A stretch of DNA of 64,000 bases, from assembly GCA_012729675.1 (NCBI GenBank), contig JAAYCR010000050.1, positions 1 to 64,000 of the forward strand, written 5' to 3'. The position numbers and the translations under genes were made by a program. Source of the stretch: Phycisphaerae bacterium (lineage in GTDB: Bacteria > Planctomycetota > Phycisphaerae > Sedimentisphaerales > Anaerohalosphaeraceae). Positions 26,375-34,925 of this stretch are shown here, piece after piece; position 1 is the stretch's first letter; each line of letters begins with the position of its first letter. The notes under the pieces are model-generated. The model saw only the letters and a list, made by a program, of their open reading frames with translations. It did not search any database and was not told where the DNA came from.

Positions 26375-26411
26375 CCCCGGCACCCACAAGCTGCGCTTGA
26401 AGGTGCCACCC
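26375..26411 (+). repeat. REP palindrome, copy 3
   Basis: Same hairpin as copy 1, outer arms at 26379-26384 and 26402-26407. The matched region reaches back to 26358. It closes the RAYT remnant on the right. Confidence 0.85.
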
Positions 26412-26503
26412 ATTACAATGGACGATTCTCTATTTGTGAGATTGACAGAGACCACCTGTCGCTATAGGACTGACAAATAATCAAAAACAAGGAGAATTGA
26501 TCA

Positions 26504-26965
26504 ATGCTTTACGCTGTTCCCAAATCCATTTTTTCTTGGGGCTATGAGGTCTATCATGAAAACACGCCAATCGCTGTCATTGATATGGACTGGCTGACAG
26601 AGGGAGGGAGTTTTGACTACGGCCGCAGCACCTATTACGCCCGAAAAGCAGGATTTCTGTCGGGCAGTTTCAGCTTGGAATGCAATGGAAATGTTATCGT
26701 TCACGCCCAAAAGACTCCCCTGATCCGCCGTTTTGAGGTTCAGGACGGCTCTGGAAATTATCTTCTCTCCGCCGCGTCTCCGTTGACGCGAAAATTTATT
26801 CTTGAGCAAAACAGTCACGTCGTCGGACAAATCGCTCCCCATCATCCGTTTACGCGAAAATGTGCAATTGATTTACCTGAGTTCATCTCCATCCCAAGCG
26901 GATTATTTATGTTTTGGTTGGTTTTGCTCCTGTGGCGACGGACCGAAAGAGCGTCAGCCGGGTAA
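26504..26965 (+). CDS. Conserved-looking protein of unknown function with C-terminal membrane helix
   Basis: 153 residues. Alternating beta-like stretches (YEVYHENTPIAVIDMDW, GSFSLECNGNVIVHAQK, RRFEVQDGSGNYLLSA) make up residues 10-130, then one membrane helix (about 131-145, GLFMFWLVLLLWRR) at the C-terminus. The repeated 'property of the molecule, then colour of the strand' pattern is loosely like LURP-one/tubby-type beta barrels, but I cannot confirm this. AAGGAG precedes the ATG at ten bases. It may be a tail-anchored protein. No operon partner. Confidence 0.6.
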   Translation: MLYAVPKSIFSWGYEVYHENTPIAVIDMDWLTEGGSFDYGRSTYYARKAGFLSGSFSLECNGNVIVHAQKTPLIRRFEVQDGSGNYLLSAASPLTRKFILEQNSHVVGQIAPHHPFTRKCAIDLPEFISIPSGLFMFWLVLLLWRRTERASAG

Positions 26966-27053
26966 AGGGCAAAAAATGGTTTACAGCCCATCCCGCACAG
27001 GATACCTTATGCGTTATCGCAGCCAACGGAATGACATTCAGTGAAAGACGACA

Positions 27054-27692
27054 ATGCAGCACGAAAATACAGAAACATTTGACTGGTTTGCCATCGCCCG
27101 TCAGCTCAAGACGATCTCGCAGGCGGGCAAGTTTTTCGCCAAGGACGACTACGAGCTAAAGCGGCACGAGGACATCGAGGCCATCTGCGCCCGGATCGTC
27201 GCCGGCCACACCCAAACACCCCAAAGCGAGGTGCTGCGGCTCCTGCAGCAGGACTCCGGCTATCCGACGCCAAAGGTGGACTGCCGCGGCGTGGCCTTTC
27301 AGGACGACAAAGTCCTGCTCGTGTTGGAGACCGAGGACGGCGGCTGGACGCTGCCGGGCGGCTGGTGCGACCAGGGCCTGACCCCCGCGCAGAACGTCGT
27401 GCGGGAATTTTGGGAAGAAAGCGGCTACGACGTCCGCGTCGTCCGCCCGCTGGCCGTCTATGACCGCGACAACCAGGGCCACACACCGCCGTATCTGTTC
27501 AGCATCTACAAGCTGTTCTTTTTGTGCGAGATTGTGGGGGGCGAAGCGAAAACCAGCAACGAAACCAGTGACGTGCGGTTCTTCGGGATGGACGAGATCC
27601 CCCCGCTGTCCAAAGGCCGCACACTGGAAAAACAACTGCACCGCTTCTACGAACAATACAAAACCGGCAACCTGACGGTGGACTTTGATTAA
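27054..27692 (+). CDS. Nudix hydrolase, probable ADP-ribose or related pyrophosphatase
   Basis: 212 residues. The N-terminal domain (about 5-65, DWFAIARQLKTISQAGKFFA) is the type found before the Nudix fold in a subfamily of nucleoside-diphosphate-linked hydrolases. The Nudix box lies at about 102-125 (GGWCDQGLTPAQNVVREFWE then ESGYD). The REFWEES core with metal-binding Glu is intact, while the first Glu of the classical box is Leu, which is common in this subfamily. It should hydrolyse a nucleoside diphosphate linked to another moiety, in the cytoplasm. It stands alone between orphan genes. Confidence 0.88.
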   Translation: MQHENTETFDWFAIARQLKTISQAGKFFAKDDYELKRHEDIEAICARIVAGHTQTPQSEVLRLLQQDSGYPTPKVDCRGVAFQDDKVLLVLETEDGGWTLPGGWCDQGLTPAQNVVREFWEESGYDVRVVRPLAVYDRDNQGHTPPYLFSIYKLFFLCEIVGGEAKTSNETSDVRFFGMDEIPPLSKGRTLEKQLHRFYEQYKTGNLTVDFD

Positions 27693-27800
27693 AAAGTAAA
27701 AATTCAAAAGTGAAAAGGTAAAAGTGCGGAACCGGCTAAAGCCGGGCAATATTGATACCACCCCGGCCTTCGGCCACCCCGCCTTGAAAAGGCGGGGTAC
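27690..27800. repeat. Word-like tract followed by three hairpins
   Basis: A tract of AAAAGT/AAAATTC-like units (27690-27722) is followed by CCGGC-TAAA-GCCGG (27732-27745), GGCC-TTC-GGCC (27765-27775) and a perfect 9-bp stem CCCCGCCTT/AAGGCGGGG with a three-base loop (27777-27797). The last might end transcription, but no T run follows on either strand. Confidence 0.6.
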
Positions 27801-27823
27801 TTAAAAAGGTACAAACCGGTAAC

Positions 27824-27865
27824 ATAGGTAACAAAATGTACCGACGACATAGGTAACAGATTCGG
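27824..27865. mobile_element. Terminal region of an IS481-type insertion sequence
   Basis: The unit ACATAGGTAACA occurs twice (near 27823 and 27850) just upstream of the transposase remnant. In reverse complement it reads TGTTACCTATGTCG, a form seen at ends of IS481-family elements. Only one end is present; the other has been lost. Confidence 0.5.
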
Positions 27866-27897
27866 TTATAGAATAAGCTTCCAGAAAAGAGGCTTAT

Positions 27898-28053
27898 ATG
27901 GCCTGGCTGGAGACCGGTGTTATGGATGAACGGATTAAGTTTATAAGTGAAGTGTTGAATGGTGATTGCACAATGACGGAGCTATGTGCCATTTAGCAGA
28001 TAAGCCGCAAGACCGGTTATAAATGGCTTGGCCGTTATGCTGTTGATGGCTGA
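27898..28053 (+). pseudogene. 5' fragment of an IS481-family transposase
   Basis: Reads MAWLETGVMDERIKFISEVL, then TMTELCAI, an in-frame TAG, then QISRKTGYKWLGRYAVDG and stop. IS481 transposases begin with the same pattern (MxWxETxxMDERxRF ... TMTELCxxYGISRKTGYKWLxRY). Only the N-terminal helix-turn-helix part remains; the DDE core is missing and an internal stop is present, so it is dead. The fragment runs directly into the next membrane-protein frame. Confidence 0.8.
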
Positions 28054-28061
28054 TACTATGT

Positions 28062-28370
28062 TTGATTGTATTTGTATTTGGGTTGGTGGTTAGTATTACA
28101 GGCGTTTATTTTGTTTCGAATAGTACTTATGAATGGATTTTTCAGATTTCTGAAGTGGTCTCATCCGAAGAAGCGGAATTTTTTCATTTGTATGGAACCC
28201 ATTGCTTCAAACGCGGATTTTCTGTTGGGATGAACGCCTTTTCTGGACTGTATATGTTATGTTTTATTGTCATATTGCCAATTCTACTGAGACAGAAACG
28301 TCAGATTATCTCGGCATTCCTGCCTTTACTGAAATCTCAATCCATCGATGAACTATCCTCAAACGACTAA
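28062..28370 (+). CDS. Membrane protein, probably 5'-truncated
   Basis: 102 residues if started at the TTG (28062). There is no ATG or ribosome binding site near the beginning, and the frame remains open only back to 28047, next to the IS481 remnant, so the true start may have been lost when the element inserted or decayed. Two hydrophobic segments (1-17, 64-84) are seen. Its last 23 bases overlap the mutY 5' fragment, exactly as the 262-residue membrane gene overlaps intact mutY, and the C-terminal residues (FLPLLKSQSIDELSSND) resemble that protein's end. It may be an old paralogue. Confidence 0.45.
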   Translation: MIVFVFGLVVSITGVYFVSNSTYEWIFQISEVVSSEEAEFFHLYGTHCFKRGFSVGMNAFSGLYMLCFIVILPILLRQKRQIISAFLPLLKSQSIDELSSND

Positions 28371-28626
28371 ACTTCAAAACGCCCTGTTGGCGTGGTTTGG
28401 GGCGCATGCGCGGGTGCTGCCGTTTCGGGGGGTCGGCGATCCGTATGCGGTGTGGGTCTCGGAAATTATGCTTCAGCAGCCGCTTGCAGAGACGGCCAAA
28501 ACGGGTATAATCAGAACATCGATGGAAAAGGTCGTCAAAAAAATCCCGACAGACCTGCCTGAAAGGCCAATCTACTTCAACCCAGGGTGCCGTCCTGAGG
28601 GTACTGGCGCAGAAAATATACGATAA
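28348..28626 (+). pseudogene. Duplicated 5' fragment of mutY
   Basis: Starts MNYPQTTKLQNALLAWFGAH and stays like MutY through WVSEIMLQQ, then departs into unrelated sequence. Bases 28375-28479 match 29434-29538 of intact mutY at 104 of 105 positions, while the first 27 bases differ at eight. It lacks everything after the catalytic Glu region, so it cannot be active. Its presence 1059 bases upstream of mutY marks a duplication or recombination junction. Confidence 0.85.
28484..28511 (+). promoter_or_regulatory. Promoter for the 262-residue membrane protein
   Basis: TTGCAG (28484-28489), 16-base spacer, perfect TATAAT (28506-28511), 130 bases upstream of the ATG. It lies right after the point where the mutY fragment loses its match, so it may have arrived with the inserted segment. 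Confidence 0.55.
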
Positions 28627-28640
28627 GGGGAAACAGAAGA

Positions 28641-29429
28641 ATGACAAACAAACAGAAAACATTCTTGGTCTGGATGGGGATTCTGGCTTATTTCCCGTTT
28701 CTTCTTGTGTTTGCGGTGTTTTCATCGGCTTTTGTTTTGACACGACTCGGAAGAGAAATTCCAGTTTATTTGGATTTCGATGTCTTGTATGGAATTCCTT
28801 TCCTCTTGATCTGGTGCAGTTTTCTGTTATGGGTAATATTGACAACTCGGCTTGACCGAAAGCAAAAATTGTTCTGGATACCGGCACTGCTGGTTGCCAA
28901 CATCGTTGCCATTCCCTGGTTTTATCATCACATGCGCCGTGTGTATATGGGAACGTTGCATGTTTATTCCGACAGGATTGAACGATTGGCGGATGCATTT
29001 CTTGAGCATCATCATTCCGACAGGTCGCTCTTGAACAATCCGCAATGGCAGACCCTGCTATCGCAGTTGAAAAAAAAGCAGTATTCCAAGATGGGTTTGC
29101 TCTGTTCATTCCTTGGTATGCTTCCGCTGATTATTGCGGCCCTCTATGGATATATGACATTCCTGCAGATTAAAGAAACCCACTTACTGGCGTTTCCTTT
29201 CGTTGATATTGAAATGTGGAATACACTTGAGTCTGCACAGCGATACAAATTCATTTTCCTGGATTTTCTGATGGTCTGTTCCATCGGATTAATGCTGTCT
29301 GCCGGATTCTTTTATGGAATCGCAGCTTGCGCCAATTATTTACAATCCGGGAAACATTTAAACAACCTGTCGGTATTTTTACCTTCAACCAAGCCTCAAC
29401 ACACCGATGAACACGCCGCAGACGAATAA
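28641..29429 (+). CDS. Polytopic membrane protein of unknown function
   Basis: 262 residues with about six hydrophobic segments (near 10-33, 48-68, 76-98, 150-170, 205-228) and a hydrophilic tail. No recognised family. AAGGGG lies upstream of the ATG. The stop codon lies 23 bases inside mutY, so mutY translation is probably coupled to it. Its C-terminal pattern (VFLPSTKPQHTDEHAADE) resembles the end of the truncated membrane gene at 28062-28370, which overlaps the mutY fragment by the same 23 bases. Confidence 0.7.
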   Translation: MTNKQKTFLVWMGILAYFPFLLVFAVFSSAFVLTRLGREIPVYLDFDVLYGIPFLLIWCSFLLWVILTTRLDRKQKLFWIPALLVANIVAIPWFYHHMRRVYMGTLHVYSDRIERLADAFLEHHHSDRSLLNNPQWQTLLSQLKKKQYSKMGLLCSFLGMLPLIIAALYGYMTFLQIKETHLLAFPFVDIEMWNTLESAQRYKFIFLDFLMVCSIGLMLSAGFFYGIAACANYLQSGKHLNNLSVFLPSTKPQHTDEHAADE

Positions 29430-30504
29430 ATTGCAAAACGCCCTGCTGGCGTGGTTTGGGGCGCATGCGCGGGTGCTGCCGTTTCGGGGGGTCGGCGATC
29501 CGTATGCGGTGTGGGTCTCGGAAATTATGCTTCAGCAGACGCAGGTGGCGACGGTCGTGCCGTATTACCAGCGGTTTATGCGGCGGTTTCCGACGGTTCA
29601 GAAGCTGGCCGCGGCCCGGCTGGACTCGGTGCTCAAGCTCTGGCAGGGGCTGGGCTACTACAGCCGCGCCCGCAACCTGCACAAGGCCGCCCGCGTGATT
29701 GTCAATGAGCACGACGGCATCTTTCCCGATACGTTGGATGCGCTGGTCGCGCTGCCCGGCATCGGCCGCTACACCGCCGGCGCCATCGCCAGCATCGCCT
29801 TCGGCCGGCGCGTGCCGGTGCTGGACGGCAACGTGATGCGCGTCCTGTGCCGTCTCTATCGGCTGGACGACAACCCCAAAAGCCCCGCCGCCCAAAAGCA
29901 CCTTTGGCAACTGGCCGAGACGCTTGTGCCGAAAAATCGCCCCGGCGACTTCAACCAGTCGCTGATGGAACTGGGGGCGACGGTCTGTACGCCGAAGAAT
30001 CCGAGCTGCCCGCAATGCCCCGCGCAGAAATTGTGCCTGGCTTACGCCTGCAATGAGCAGGATGTGTTGCCGAAGATGCCCAAGGCCGCCAGAACGCCGC
30101 ATTACACCGTCGCGGTGGGCTTGGTCTTCAAGGACGGCAAGCTGCTGATCGACAAACGCAGGCCGGATGGCCTTTTGGGCGGGCTGTGGGAACTGCCCGG
30201 CGGCAAAAAACAAACGGGCGAAACCCTCAAACAGGCCGTCGCCCGCGAGATCAAAGAAGAGATCGGGATTGATGTGGTCGTCGGCCAACGCCTGTGCATC
30301 GTCAAGCACGCCTACTCCCACTTTCGCATCACCCTGCACGCCTACCGTTGCGACTATACCGCCGGCACGGCCAAGCCCATCCACTGCGCCGCCGTCAAAT
30401 GGATCGCCCCCACGGACATCGCCAAATACGCCTTCCCCGCCGCAACACTCAAAATCTTCACCGCCGCCGCATCATTAATCAATTGTCACTTGGATTGTTC
30501 CTGA
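29407..30504 (+). CDS. mutY: A/G-specific adenine DNA glycosylase MutY
   Basis: 365 residues. Removes adenine mispaired with 8-oxoguanine. Helix-hairpin-helix GPD fold: catalytic Glu in VWVSEIMLQQTQ, the helix-hairpin-helix LPGIGRYTAGAIASIAFG, catalytic Asp in VPVLDGNVMR. The four Cys of the 4Fe-4S cluster follow the C-x6-C-x2-C-x5-C spacing (CTPKNPSCPQCPAQKLC). The C-terminal domain (about 235-350) is a MutT-like Nudix domain that recognises 8-oxoG (GGLWELPGGKK ... REIKEEIGID). Full length for the family. A 5' duplicate lies 1059 bases upstream. Confidence 0.97.
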   Translation: MNTPQTNKLQNALLAWFGAHARVLPFRGVGDPYAVWVSEIMLQQTQVATVVPYYQRFMRRFPTVQKLAAARLDSVLKLWQGLGYYSRARNLHKAARVIVNEHDGIFPDTLDALVALPGIGRYTAGAIASIAFGRRVPVLDGNVMRVLCRLYRLDDNPKSPAAQKHLWQLAETLVPKNRPGDFNQSLMELGATVCTPKNPSCPQCPAQKLCLAYACNEQDVLPKMPKAARTPHYTVAVGLVFKDGKLLIDKRRPDGLLGGLWELPGGKKQTGETLKQAVAREIKEEIGIDVVVGQRLCIVKHAYSHFRITLHAYRCDYTAGTAKPIHCAAVKWIAPTDIAKYAFPAATLKIFTAAASLINCHLDCS

Positions 30505-30562
30505 ATGCAAGGGCGCAACGGCTCGTGGGGCCGAACCGTTCAATGTCTCCGCTGCCTTTGGG

Positions 30563-31207
30563 CTATCGCATCACCCACTCTTTTACAATCGGTTCCAGCT
30601 TAGCCATGTGGCGAAGGCTGGGGTCGGCGCCGACGCGGTAGCGAAGGGACAGTGTCTTTTGCAGGAAGATCCTGACAGGATTGCCCTCGGCGTCGGTCTT
30701 GGTCGGATGCGTGATTGCAGCGGTTTCATTGCTCAGCCCGCCGATAAAGAAGGTGACTTCTTTGGCCTTCAGATTGAAATCCTTCCAAATGATGACCACG
30801 TCGTGGGTGTTGTCCGGCCCGCGGCGAACGCGATTGTCCTCAAAATCCAGCGACTCCAAAAACGGGTAGCTGCCCTGATGCTTGCGTTTGATGGCCTCAA
30901 AGACGCCATTGGGCACCCCAATGCCGGCGGGGATGACCTCGAAATTGTCTGTCGCCAGTTCGCAGGCCGGAACAAAAGGCACATCCGCATTGCCGCTGTC
31001 GTTGGTCACCGACAAAATGAGATACCAAAACCGTTCGGCCGTCGGCCGTCCCGGCAGACGCAGGGTGATTTGTTGGGGGTGTTCATATTTGACGGCCAGC
31101 GTCCACTCGGCGGGCTTTTGCACCACGGCAGGCCTCGGAAATGAGGCATTTGCCGTCGTCGTCAACGCAAACGCCAGACCCAGCAGCGTAAGAATATATC
31201 TTTTCAT
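30563..31207 (-). CDS. Exported protein of unknown function
   Basis: About 214 residues from the ATG at 31207, which has AAGGA upstream. A signal peptide MKRYILTLLGLAFALTTTANA is followed by a mainly beta-strand domain (VKYEHPQQITLRLPG, RFWYLILSVTNDSG, VVIIWKDFNLKAKEVTFFIG). The pattern suggests a periplasmic beta-sandwich. No Cys lipobox is present. It is convergent to mutY and divergent to mgtE, with no operon partner. I do not recognise a named family; similar signal-peptide proteins are common in planctomycetes. Confidence 0.7.
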   Translation of the reverse strand: MKRYILTLLGLAFALTTTANASFPRPAVVQKPAEWTLAVKYEHPQQITLRLPGRPTAERFWYLILSVTNDSGNADVPFVPACELATDNFEVIPAGIGVPNGVFEAIKRKHQGSYPFLESLDFEDNRVRRGPDNTHDVVIIWKDFNLKAKEVTFFIGGLSNETAAITHPTKTDAEGNPVRIFLQKTLSLRYRVGADPSLRHMAKLEPIVKEWVMR

Positions 31208-31325
31208 CGAATTATCCTTATATTTTATTGCCATAGTTTTTCAGAGTGTGGTACATTTTACAGCAATCCGGCGAGCCGGTAAAGAAGTTTATGCCAAAAA
31301 CGAACCGAAAAGGACGGCCTCTCCT

Positions 31326-32795
31326 GTGTCCGATGAACGCAAAATCCTGCTCGAGCAGATTGAAAGTCTCCTGAAATCCGGTGACCGCGAGGCGTTGCGC
31401 GTCCTGCTGGCCGACCAGTGGGAAAGCGACATCGCTGAAATTGTGGAGATACTGGACACAGAAGAGCAACGTATCATCTTCGATCTGCTCCCCCAAACTG
31501 CCGCCGCGGAGGTCTTTGAGCGTGTCGATGAAGCCACCCGCGCCGAATTGTTCGAGATGCTCGAAGACGATGAGCTGGTCGGGCTAATCTCCGAGTTGGA
31601 CCCGGATGACGCCGCAGACGTGCTCCGCGAACTGGATACGGAGGAAAGTCAGGAGGTTCTCCAAAGCCTCGATGCCGAGGATGCCGAGCAGATTAAGGAG
31701 TTGATGGACTACTCCGAAGATTCGGCCGGCGGCATTATGGACCCGGTCTTCATCTCCGTCCACGAAAATGCCACCGTCAATGAGGCGGTCGAGGAAATTC
31801 GCGCCGCTCATATCGACGAGGACTTTTATACGGTCTTTGTCATTGACCACTCCGGTCGTTTTATTGGCACGGTGCGGTTGCGGCTGCTGATTACCAGCCC
31901 GCCTGCGACGCCGATTCGCACCCTGATCGATACCGATGCACTGTGGGTCAGTGTGGACGCCGATCAGGAAGAAATCCGTAACTTGTTTAACAAAAACGAG
32001 TTAATCGTTGTTCCGGTGCTGGACAAATCGCATCGGCTGGTGGGACGCATCACCGCCGACCGCGTCATTGAGGTTGCTCAGGAAGAGGCGGCCGAGGATA
32101 TGCTGGCGATGGCCGGTACGGATTCGGCAGAACTTGAGAATTATTCCATCCTTAACGCCGCACGGGTGCGGATGACGTGGCTGCTGCCCTGCCTGGCGGG
32201 CACGGCTGTCACGGCCTTGATGGGGTTTTTGTTCAAAAACTGGTTTATCTCAATCGATATGTTCTACATTTTTGCCGTGGCGGTGATTTTTTCGCCGATG
32301 ATCGCGGCCATCAGCGGCAATGCCGGACTTCAAACCTCCGCAATCGTGGTCTGCGGACTTGCGACCGGCGATTTGGCGGCCCTCCGGATCGGGCAGGTCT
32401 TTCTACGTGAGTTTCGAGTGGCCTTGATGGTCGGGGTCTGCTGCGGGGTCATTGGCGGGGCGATCTGTGCGACGCTGCCGCATTTTTTCGAGCTTCGCGA
32501 CACATCGTCCGATAACGTCGCTGTCCAAGATAACCCTGTCCCGCTTCCGGCGGCTGCGGAACTGAACGTTCCTCAATTGCCGATGGCGCAAAACATCCGC
32601 CTGGCGATCGCGTTTACCATTGCCATGTTCGCCTCAATTATGGTTTCGACCACGCTGGGGCTGTTTTTGCCGTTTTTGTTCCGCCGCATCGGGCTGGATC
32701 CGGCCATCAGCTCCGGGCCGCTGGTGACCACCGCCAACGACTCGATCAGCGTCAGTATTTACCTGCTTTTGACGCTTCTGTTGACAGGCGGATAG
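31326..32795 (+). CDS. mgtE: Magnesium transporter MgtE
   Basis: 489 residues from a GTG at 31326, chosen because homologues begin just before ERKILLEQIESLLKSGD; the open frame extends upstream without a better start and overlaps the antisense gene. MgtE N-domain of helical repeats (about 20-135), a CBS pair (about 140-265, SAGGIMDPVFISVHENATV) and five membrane helices (about 290-480) with the conserved PMIAAISGNAGLQTSAI motif of the pore. The CBS and N-domains close the channel at high magnesium. The gene stands alone. Some CBS residues look divergent (RLRLLITSPPATPIRTLIDT). Confidence 0.95.
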   Translation: MSDERKILLEQIESLLKSGDREALRVLLADQWESDIAEIVEILDTEEQRIIFDLLPQTAAAEVFERVDEATRAELFEMLEDDELVGLISELDPDDAADVLRELDTEESQEVLQSLDAEDAEQIKELMDYSEDSAGGIMDPVFISVHENATVNEAVEEIRAAHIDEDFYTVFVIDHSGRFIGTVRLRLLITSPPATPIRTLIDTDALWVSVDADQEEIRNLFNKNELIVVPVLDKSHRLVGRITADRVIEVAQEEAAEDMLAMAGTDSAELENYSILNAARVRMTWLLPCLAGTAVTALMGFLFKNWFISIDMFYIFAVAVIFSPMIAAISGNAGLQTSAIVVCGLATGDLAALRIGQVFLREFRVALMVGVCCGVIGGAICATLPHFFELRDTSSDNVAVQDNPVPLPAAAELNVPQLPMAQNIRLAIAFTIAMFASIMVSTTLGLFLPFLFRRIGLDPAISSGPLVTTANDSISVSIYLLLTLLLTGG

Positions 32796-32797
32796 CC

Positions 32798-34771
32798 TTA
32801 CTCGATCGGCCAGTCATCGGTGCGGAAGGACGAGGCCGGCAATCCCGCCGCGTTAAAGAGGTTGGGCTGTACCCAGTTTCGAAACGCATACCGCACGGCC
32901 ACGGGGTTGGGTACTTGGCTGCTGGACACGACAACCGAATCGCCCACGATGTCCGCCTTGGCCGGGACAAACTTCCGGTCAATACCGGAAATCTCAAAGG
33001 CAACCAACGGCCCGCCGCGCGACACCAGCCCTTCGCCGACGTGATCAAACGACAGCCGAATCGTATCGTGCTCGACCTTCATCGCCTTGTAAAGCGGGCC
33101 GGAAAAGACGACGCCGCGCTGATTGTAGGTCTTGCCCAGCGCCCACAGCGCCAGCCGCTTGCCGACATCGTGTTTGTTCCGCGGGTGAATATCGTTTTCA
33201 TTGCCGATATCCATCGTGACCGCCATCCCTACATTGGTCCCCGCCTTGAGCGTCAGCATCTGGGCCTCGCGCAGAAACGCCGAGTCTGGCGCATCGCTGC
33301 TATCATAGCGGTAGGGGGCGATCTGCACATAATAGAACGGAAAATCACCCTGTCCCCATCGTGTCCGCCAATCGGTGATCATTGCCGGAAACAGCGTGCG
33401 ATACTGAAGCGAGCGACCGATATTGGATTCGCCCTGATACCAGATCGCCCCGGCAATCCGGAACGGAATCAGCGGATGGATCATTGCATTGTACAGCACC
33501 GTCGGCGTATTCTGATTCAACCGCCTGACGGTGGCCGGTTGCGGGACAGCGGGAACCGCTCCGCGGTGGCCAACCTTGTATTTCCACGTGTGAGCCACCG
33601 TTGCGCCGATGTTGCCATCTGCTCCCGGCGGACCGATACGCATATCGGTTTGCTCGCCGCCAAAACCGCCATCTCCGCCGGTATTGACGACGCGCACCGC
33701 GATCAGATTCGCTCCGACGCGCAGCGCCTCTGCGGGCACCCGATACGTCCGCGGCGTATTATGGCCAAGGGTTGTGCCGACTTTGATGCCGTTGACCCAG
33801 ACCGTGTCGATATCGTCAATCGGACCGAGATGCAATTCCAATTCGGCACGCGCCCATGACGGCGGAAGATTGGTTATCCGCCGAAACCATACAACGCCTT
33901 CGACGTTTTCCAGTTCGGTGCCGCTCCAGAGGCCTGGCAATGCCATCGTTTCCCAGTCGCTGTCGTCCAGCGCCGGGTTTTGCCAGTTCTCCTGTGCCCC
34001 GCGATCATACTCGGCAAATTGTTGCTCCCATTGGGCAATGTCGCGAGCGAGTTGTTCTCTGGCCGCCTGTTCATGTTGTTCTGGATATTCAATCCTATTA
34101 AGATCATCGTCAAAACTGCCGTGCGCCCGTAAGGCCGCAGCGCTGGCCCACGCCTCGGCCGGCGTTCCGCCCCAACTGGTGTTGATCAGGCCGATGGGCA
34201 CATTGAGTTTTTCGTGCAGTTCGCGTCCAAAATAATACGCAACAGCGGAAAAATTCAGGGCGGTTTCCGGCGTACAGACCTGCCACTGCCCTTCGCAATC
34301 CGCCTGCGGCTCAACGTCATACACCCGTTTGACGCTGAACAGACGGATTTGCGGATAGTCCGCCTCAGCGGCGGCCTGGCGGGCGTCCTCCGTCGCCAGC
34401 ATCCTCAACGTCCATTCCATGTTCGATTGTCCCGAACAGACCCACACCTCGCCAATCAAAATGTCGCTAAGGACGATCTCATTATTGCCCTGAATCGTCA
34501 GCGTATGCGGCCCGCCGGCGCGCGGCGTGTTGAGACGCACCTGCCAACGGCCTTCGGCGTCGGTCGTCGCGGTGGACCGGCCCAGCCACTGCCACGACCC
34601 CTTGACGGACACCCGTTCGCCCGGCTCGGCCCAGCCCCAGACCGTTACGTTGCTTCGCTGCTGCAAAACCATCCCATCGGCAAACACCGACGGCAATTTG
34701 ACCTCCGCAACCGCCGTTGTTGCCAACCACAAGAATGCAACCAATGCTGTAACCGGATTCCGTGTCTTCAT
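32798..34771 (-). CDS. Sialate O-acetylesterase, exported
   Basis: 657 residues with a signal peptide (1-22). SGNH-hydrolase fold: catalytic Ser in VWVCSGQSNMEW (about residue 117), a block with YYFGRELHEKL and GLINTSWGGTPAEAW, the Gly/Asn region IWYQGESNIG, and a late DIHPRNKHDVGKRLA segment with the catalytic Asp-His. The domain at 200-340 is an inserted jelly-roll (galactose-binding-like) module, usual for the family. It removes O-acetyl groups from sialic acids or acetylated glycans outside the cytoplasm. It lies downstream of a YhcH-type gene on the same strand. AGGAG precedes the ATG. Confidence 0.93.
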   Translation of the reverse strand: MKTRNPVTALVAFLWLATTAVAEVKLPSVFADGMVLQQRSNVTVWGWAEPGERVSVKGSWQWLGRSTATTDAEGRWQVRLNTPRAGGPHTLTIQGNNEIVLSDILIGEVWVCSGQSNMEWTLRMLATEDARQAAAEADYPQIRLFSVKRVYDVEPQADCEGQWQVCTPETALNFSAVAYYFGRELHEKLNVPIGLINTSWGGTPAEAWASAAALRAHGSFDDDLNRIEYPEQHEQAAREQLARDIAQWEQQFAEYDRGAQENWQNPALDDSDWETMALPGLWSGTELENVEGVVWFRRITNLPPSWARAELELHLGPIDDIDTVWVNGIKVGTTLGHNTPRTYRVPAEALRVGANLIAVRVVNTGGDGGFGGEQTDMRIGPPGADGNIGATVAHTWKYKVGHRGAVPAVPQPATVRRLNQNTPTVLYNAMIHPLIPFRIAGAIWYQGESNIGRSLQYRTLFPAMITDWRTRWGQGDFPFYYVQIAPYRYDSSDAPDSAFLREAQMLTLKAGTNVGMAVTMDIGNENDIHPRNKHDVGKRLALWALGKTYNQRGVVFSGPLYKAMKVEHDTIRLSFDHVGEGLVSRGGPLVAFEISGIDRKFVPAKADIVGDSVVVSSSQVPNPVAVRYAFRNWVQPNLFNAAGLPASSFRTDDWPIE

Positions 34772-34816
34772 TTTACCATTCTCCTATTTTGTGCCGTCTG
34801 TCAACATAAACTTAAA

Positions 34817-34920
34817 CCATGAAGCCCATGAAGAGCATGAAGAAAGAATTATGAATTCTTCATTATTCATTCTGTTTAAAAAACGGTCAAATCTGTGTTC
34901 ATCTGTGTCAAGAAAAGAAT
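34817..34920. repeat. Word-like tract (CATGAAG/ATTCATT units)
   Basis: ACCATGAAGCCCATGAAGAG is followed by ATTATGAATTCTTCATTATT and later by ATCTGTGTTCATCTGTGTC. Translated, the first part reads as NHEAHEEHEE, a low-complexity peptide well known as a false ORF product. It fills the gap between the esterase and YhcH genes. Confidence 0.7.
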
Positions 34921-34925
34921 CTGTT

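Noticed and set aside
30882-31325. N-terminal extension of MgtE
   Set aside because: The extension is antisense to the exported protein gene and lacks MgtE similarity; the GTG at 31326 fits family length.
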